DNA from: Anabaena sp. UHCC 0187
GTDB taxonomy: Bacteria; Cyanobacteriota; Cyanobacteriia; Cyanobacteriales; Nostocaceae
Reading direction: 5' to 3'
Length of the DNA: 64,000 nt
Assembly (NCBI RefSeq): GCF_009712035.1
Contig: NZ_VILB01000020.1
Span: forward strand, 1-64,000
Part shown: one piece after another, positions 61,318 through 64,000 of the stretch
Position numbering within the stretch: position 1 is the first letter of the stretch
Layout of the letters: each line of letters begins with the position of its first letter
Notes under the pieces: generated by a model
Seen by the model: only the letters and a program-made list of their open reading frames with translations
What the model was told of the DNA's origin: nothing
Databases searched by the model: none
Program-made: the position numbers and the translations under genes

Positions 61318-61344
61318 GCCCGGATTCCCATAGAGAACCAGGAC
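61318..61344 (-). terminator. Terminator of the 61352 gene
   Basis: Imperfect stem AGTCCTGG...CCGGGCT, then T7 on the minus strand. Confidence 0.55.
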
Positions 61345-61351
61345 TAAAGGA

Positions 61352-61645
61352 CTACAAATTAACTAAAATCTGACCAACTTCATCATATTCAGCATCACGA
61401 TGGGGCGGGTATTCTTCACTTTCATTGCTAGTAAAATTAAGAAAATGATTTTTACCATGATAGTAATTACCAACAAATAAATCACAACGATGATGATATA
61501 ATACAAGTTGATGATTGGTTAAATAGGGTTGAATATGCTCACGTTCAAAGCGGGTTTTTCGAGTAAGTTCACCAAAGTCAATACCCTTTCTAGGTTGTTC
61601 AGGAGGTAAACCACTACCAAATTTACTGGGGATGTTAATAGCCAT
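61352..61645 (-). CDS. Hypothetical protein sharing its start with the 61735 gene
   Basis: A 97-aa protein beginning MAINIPSKFGSG; a His/Tyr-rich middle (LVLYHHRCDLFVGNYYHGKNH) may bind metal. The first eight residues match the next gene (MAINILSK). Degenerate box GTGATAAC 34 bases upstream. Confidence 0.58.
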   Translation of the reverse strand: MAINIPSKFGSGLPPEQPRKGIDFGELTRKTRFEREHIQPYLTNHQLVLYHHRCDLFVGNYYHGKNHFLNFTSNESEEYPPHRDAEYDEVGQILVNL

Positions 61646-61678
61646 AAATTCCTGATGTTAGATAATCAAAAACGCCAA

Positions 61679-61724
61679 GTGATAACATTAAAAAAAAGCC
61701 CTAATCCCCAAAGGAGACTAGGAC
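61679..61724 (-). promoter_or_regulatory. Degenerate box-terminator module
   Basis: GTGATAAC at 61679-61686, T8 and an AGTCCTA/TAGGGCT hairpin. Confidence 0.5.
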
Positions 61725-61734
61725 TTTAAACTAC

Positions 61735-62046
61735 TTAGTATGGAATATCATCAGGATTGGCAGGTTCATTACCAATACCTTGAGATTTATTACGCTTCTG
61801 GTAATATCTGGTTCTTTCACCAAGCAAATCATCTACGGTATAACCCAAATCTGCAATGAACTTATCAAACTTGGCTTGATCCATCTTATGAATGTCATGA
61901 GTTAACCATTCCTGTTCAAAGATTTTATAACCTTCCTCACCTTTAACACGATTATCAATCTTGTACTGTTCCCAAGCTAAAACTCGAATTCCATCCTTGA
62001 GTTGAGAAAGTTTCTTGTTAGCTTTGGAAAGAATGTTGATAGCCAT
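61735..62046 (-). CDS. Hypothetical protein
   Basis: A 103-aa protein starting MAINILSKANKKLSQLKDGI; helical and charged. Shares its N-terminal eight residues with the 61352 gene, pointing to a copied promoter-start segment. Box 32 bases upstream. Confidence 0.58.
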   Translation of the reverse strand: MAINILSKANKKLSQLKDGIRVLAWEQYKIDNRVKGEEGYKIFEQEWLTHDIHKMDQAKFDKFIADLGYTVDDLLGERTRYYQKRNKSQGIGNEPANPDDIPY

Positions 62047-62077
62047 AACGATACCGGGTAAACAACGCCCCCCCTGC

Positions 62078-62101
62078 GCGATAGCGCCCCTACCGATAAC
62101 T
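62078..62101 (-). promoter_or_regulatory. Class B box, extended
   Basis: GCGATAGC then GCCCCTACCGATAACT and further similarity to the 61232 module. Confidence 0.6.
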
Positions 62102-62225
62102 TCCAGGTAACTCAGGACTCCAACGCCAACGAGTAGACCATGTTTACAGTGTTTGTCGGGGGGTTTTAGAATGAGCGATCGCTATGGTCAAGGTAAGCAT
62201 CGCTACATTTCCGCAATAAAAAAAA

Positions 62226-62247
62226 CCCAGCATTAAGGAACACTGGA
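62226..62247 (-). terminator. Terminator of the 62255 gene
   Basis: CCAGTG/GCTGG imperfect stem followed by T8. Confidence 0.6.
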
Positions 62248-62254
62248 TTTAATG

Positions 62255-62629
62255 TTATGCAAGTATTACTTTAGTACGTTGAACTCGTTGGATATTAGCA
62301 GCAGTACCCCGACTTTTACCATCCCAAATTGCTAAACCATAATCAGCGATACTGCACATTTGTTTATCCCTATCAACATAATTACCAAGCACCCCAACTA
62401 CATTAAAACCACTGGTATTGCGGGGTTTACCATTACCATTAAACATCGCATAATAAACGGTAACATTTTGATAACCTTGGGATTTTAGATACTGTTGAAT
62501 TAAATTATCAACACCGGGGGCATCACCAATGATTACTTTAAATTCCAGTTCAATGATTTTGTTTAAACTGATAATTGTTGGTGTTGGTAATTCATGAATA
62601 CACCGACTACCAGAGATTATTACTATCAT
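62255..62629 (-). CDS. SLOG-fold protein (DUF2493/YspA-like)
   Basis: A 124-aa protein: VIISGSRCIHE at the start, then FKVIIGDAPGVDNLIQQYL and VTVYYAMFNGNGKPRN, as in SLOG-type DUF2493 proteins; C-terminus YGLAIWDGKSRGTAANIQ fits the nucleotide pocket. A second SLOG protein lies at 57901. Role unknown; possible nucleotide sensor. Box 32 bases upstream. Confidence 0.72.
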   Translation of the reverse strand: MIVIISGSRCIHELPTPTIISLNKIIELEFKVIIGDAPGVDNLIQQYLKSQGYQNVTVYYAMFNGNGKPRNTSGFNVVGVLGNYVDRDKQMCSIADYGLAIWDGKSRGTAANIQRVQRTKVILA

Positions 62630-62660
62630 GGGTTTATTTTAAATCAACTAAATTCATATT

Positions 62661-62683
62661 GCGATAGCACCTACAGATAAATA
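62661..62683 (-). promoter_or_regulatory. Class B-like box
   Basis: GCGATAGC followed by ACCTACAGATAAATAG, a shortened class B pattern. Confidence 0.55.
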
Positions 62684-62699
62684 GATGCTACCGAAACTC

Positions 62700-63086
62700 C
62701 TAAAAATATTCGCTGTATGCAGATTTAAACCAATCTTGTTTGATTATCCATTCAGCAGCCCTGATAATATTGTCACCATGACACTGATAGGGTTTACACC
62801 AACAAGTTAGAATTATTTCTTCTCCAGCCACTAACTTTAAACAGATATCCCTCAAAGCACTTGTAGTTTCATCAAGTTCACCTGTTTGAGACCATTTAAG
62901 AATCTTATGGTAAAGATATTTATGAAAGAAACTACAAACTTTCTCTCTTTCACTTTCTCCATTACCAGACATTTTAAATGGATTATGTAAGGGTGATTCT
63001 GGTAAATCATAATAACTATTAGCTCTACCAATATAGATTCTATTTTCACCAATAAACCCGGTGGTTTTGCCATTTGCAACTTTCAT
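62700..63086 (-). CDS. DUF4326 protein
   Basis: A 128-aa protein with the DUF4326 pattern: RIYIGRANSYYDLPESPLHNPF, a helical middle, then IILTCWCKPYQCHGDNIIRAAE with the conserved Cys-Trp-Cys-Lys-Pro and Cys-His. The family is frequent in phages and actinobacterial or cyanobacterial plasmids; function unknown. ATG 63086; box 31 bases upstream. Confidence 0.78.
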   Translation of the reverse strand: MKVANGKTTGFIGENRIYIGRANSYYDLPESPLHNPFKMSGNGESEREKVCSFFHKYLYHKILKWSQTGELDETTSALRDICLKLVAGEEIILTCWCKPYQCHGDNIIRAAEWIIKQDWFKSAYSEYF

Positions 63087-63116
63087 ATCTATACCAAAAA
63101 ACAACATCCCCTCTCA

Positions 63117-63140
63117 GCGATAGCGCCCCCACCGATAACT
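63117..63140 (-). promoter_or_regulatory. Class B box
   Basis: GCGATAGC followed by GCCCCCACCGATAACTTTGG, identical to the trailing part of the 63671 box. Confidence 0.6.
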
Positions 63141-63191
63141 TTGGTTCAAACACAATGATGTTAATATCTAAGTAATTGAATGCAGACACTA

Positions 63192-63368
63192 TTAATGGTT
63201 TTTAGTAGGAAAGTTGATAATGTATTTGGGTGTCCCTGGGTTCTCTGTAATCAATATTTTACCAATCATTAATTCCTGGTTTTCACAAGCTGATTTATAA
63301 ACCCGGAAATTCCCAGGATAACGCTGTTTAAATTGTAGTGCTAATCCTTTACCCTTAAATTCTATCAT
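63192..63368 (-). CDS. Truncated DarG-like macrodomain
   Basis: A 58-aa frame: MIEFKGKGLALQFKQRYPG, then YKSACENQELMIGKILI and PKYIINFPTKNH. These blocks match the centre of DarG-type macrodomains (GKGIALQFK, IINFPTK) that strip ADP-ribose from DNA. The normal N-terminal GDLL and DAIVNTVN strands are missing and the end is cut just after the FPTK-x-HW motif, so catalysis is unlikely. It looks like an internally deleted remnant. No box upstream, only a hairpin and T7. Confidence 0.65.
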   Translation of the reverse strand: MIEFKGKGLALQFKQRYPGNFRVYKSACENQELMIGKILITENPGTPKYIINFPTKNH

Positions 63369-63386
63369 GTTACGTCTTTAAAAAAA

Positions 63387-63411
63387 GCCTAACTCCTTTT
63401 AGGAATTAGAC
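63387..63411 (-). terminator. Terminator of the 63427 gene
   Basis: CTAATTCCT/AGGAGTTAG stem then T7, ending 19 bases before the macrodomain start. Confidence 0.7.
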
Positions 63412-63426
63412 TTTAAATTACATTAA

Positions 63427-63636
63427 CTAAAATGGAACTGATGGATCTACTTTTGCAGATTCTATCAAACCATTATCTATAAGACACTTCCCAGCTTCGA
63501 TTGCTGATTGTGTATCTTCTTCGGGTTTCCAAGAATCACCGTTTACAGAATAAACAACTGATTCCTCACAGGCAATAACAAAGATATCGTTATCCTTGTA
63601 ATCAACTCTAGTTGAGTAAATTGCTGTGTTAACCAT
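63427..63636 (-). CDS. Small hypothetical protein
   Basis: A 69-aa protein starting MVNTAIYSTRVDYKDNDIFV with an acidic middle (WKPEEDTQSAIEAGKCL). Box 35 bases before the ATG, with GGAGG nine bases upstream. Function unknown. Confidence 0.6.
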   Translation of the reverse strand: MVNTAIYSTRVDYKDNDIFVIACEESVVYSVNGDSWKPEEDTQSAIEAGKCLIDNGLIESAKVDPSVPF

Positions 63637-63670
63637 GACGAAACCTCCAAATAAAAACTAACTTCTCTTT

Positions 63671-63694
63671 GCGATAGCACCCCCACCGATAACT
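63671..63694 (-). promoter_or_regulatory. Class B box
   Basis: GCGATAGC then ACCCCCACCGATAACT; last box before the window's right edge. Confidence 0.58.
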
Positions 63695-63703
63695 TTGGTT
63701 TTA

Positions 63704-64000
63704 TTACTCAGGTAAACAAGAAATCACTTCCAAATCGAGTTCCTTAGCTACAGATTCAATTTGTTTCCAGACTTCAGCATTATCAACAAACAATCGTTTT
63801 ACATAGAGTCTGAGTTTAGTATCAGGTAATGTCAACATTCTAATTCCCAAATTCTCGGCATCCTGTTTAACGGTTCTCACGGACTCAAATAAATCATCAC
63901 CATATTTAGTCGTTAAAGTTCCCTGAACTCCCCGTAATTGGGCATGACTTTCATCTTCAAAATCAACTTGGGCAATCCATTTATTTTCAGTGCCAGGATA
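63704..64000 (-). CDS. Partial hypothetical protein, start beyond the right edge
   Basis: An open frame of 98 codons reaches the edge without a start. It reads NKWIAQVDFEDESHAQLRG, later KYGDDLFESVRTVKQDA, LPDTKLRLYVKRL and a closing ELDLEVISCLPE. No family recognised. It sits directly upstream of the last box, so it belongs to the same array. Confidence 0.6.
   Translation of the reverse strand, partial: YPGTENKWIAQVDFEDESHAQLRGVQGTLTTKYGDDLFESVRTVKQDAENLGIRMLTLPDTKLRLYVKRLFVDNAEVWKQIESVAKELDLEVISCLPE

Noticed and set aside
46866-63694. Integron-like cassette array with attC sites
   Set aside because: The intergenic modules lack GTTRRRY/RYYYAAC core pairs, the box is next to the start codon and not the stop, and the only tyrosine recombinase is 21 kb away and Xer-like.
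46866-63694. GCGATAGC boxes as decayed HIP1 (GCGATCGC) sites
   Set aside because: HIP1 occurs freely inside genes; these boxes are almost all intergenic and at a fixed distance from start codons.

Overview
The window reads as cyanobacterial DNA, most likely from a filamentous Nostocales species. It is AT-rich, HIP1 octamers (GCGATCGC) are scattered through it, and several proteins are of families best known from that group (a NucA nuclease with its NuiA inhibitor, a DUF928 protein, Cas-linked WYL and Csx18-like proteins). A parAB pair, a tyrosine recombinase and dozens of small orphan genes suggest a large plasmid or a large genomic island. I saw no replication initiator, rRNA or tRNA gene, so chromosome and plasmid cannot be separated from this sequence.

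1-17.6 kb is a type III-B CRISPR-Cas locus, all read leftward. The order of transcription is a Csx18-like small membrane protein, cas1, cas2, a leader, a 90-repeat array (89 spacers), then cmr2(cas10)-cmr3-cmr4-cmr5-[Cmr6-Cmr1 fusion]-CARF/HEPN ribonuclease. Cas10 keeps both its HD and GGDD motifs, so target-activated cyclic oligoadenylate signalling to the CARF-HEPN protein is expected. The catalytic Asp of Cmr4 appears to be missing, and no cas6 is present. A divergent WYL-domain regulator (17.8-18.9 kb) borders the locus.

19-26.9 kb holds ordinary accessory genes: an alpha/beta hydrolase, a GNAT acetyltransferase, a zinc-ribbon protein, an Rpn-type nuclease, the convergent NuiA/NucA pair, a tyrosine recombinase and a SnoaL-fold protein. 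27-38.2 kb is a patchwork of small, often duplicated genes: three HNH nucleases, tandem DUF262 proteins, a Mesh1-like alarmone hydrolase, a DUF3846 protein and tandem papain/transglutaminase-like proteins. Decayed copies left by recent duplication are visible. 38.5-46 kb carries a methyltransferase, a DUF928 protein, parB-parA, adenine deaminase, a PAS protein and two SNase-fold proteins.

46-64 kb is the most unusual part. About 35 mostly tiny genes all read leftward, and most are separated by a standard intergenic module: the hairpin terminator of the upstream gene, then an invariant GCTATCGC box (GCGATAGC on the + strand), then about 30-45 bases to the next start codon. I count 23 exact and 5 degenerate boxes. 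The genes therefore look like independent box-gene-terminator cassettes. Recognisable products are a DUF5131 protein, a DEDD exonuclease, two 2OG-Fe(II) oxygenases, two SLOG-fold proteins, a DUF4326 protein and a macrodomain remnant; most others are orphans. A 197-bp MITE with a perfect 10-bp target duplication sits inside one box. The contents resemble the hypervariable region of a phage or phage-plasmid.
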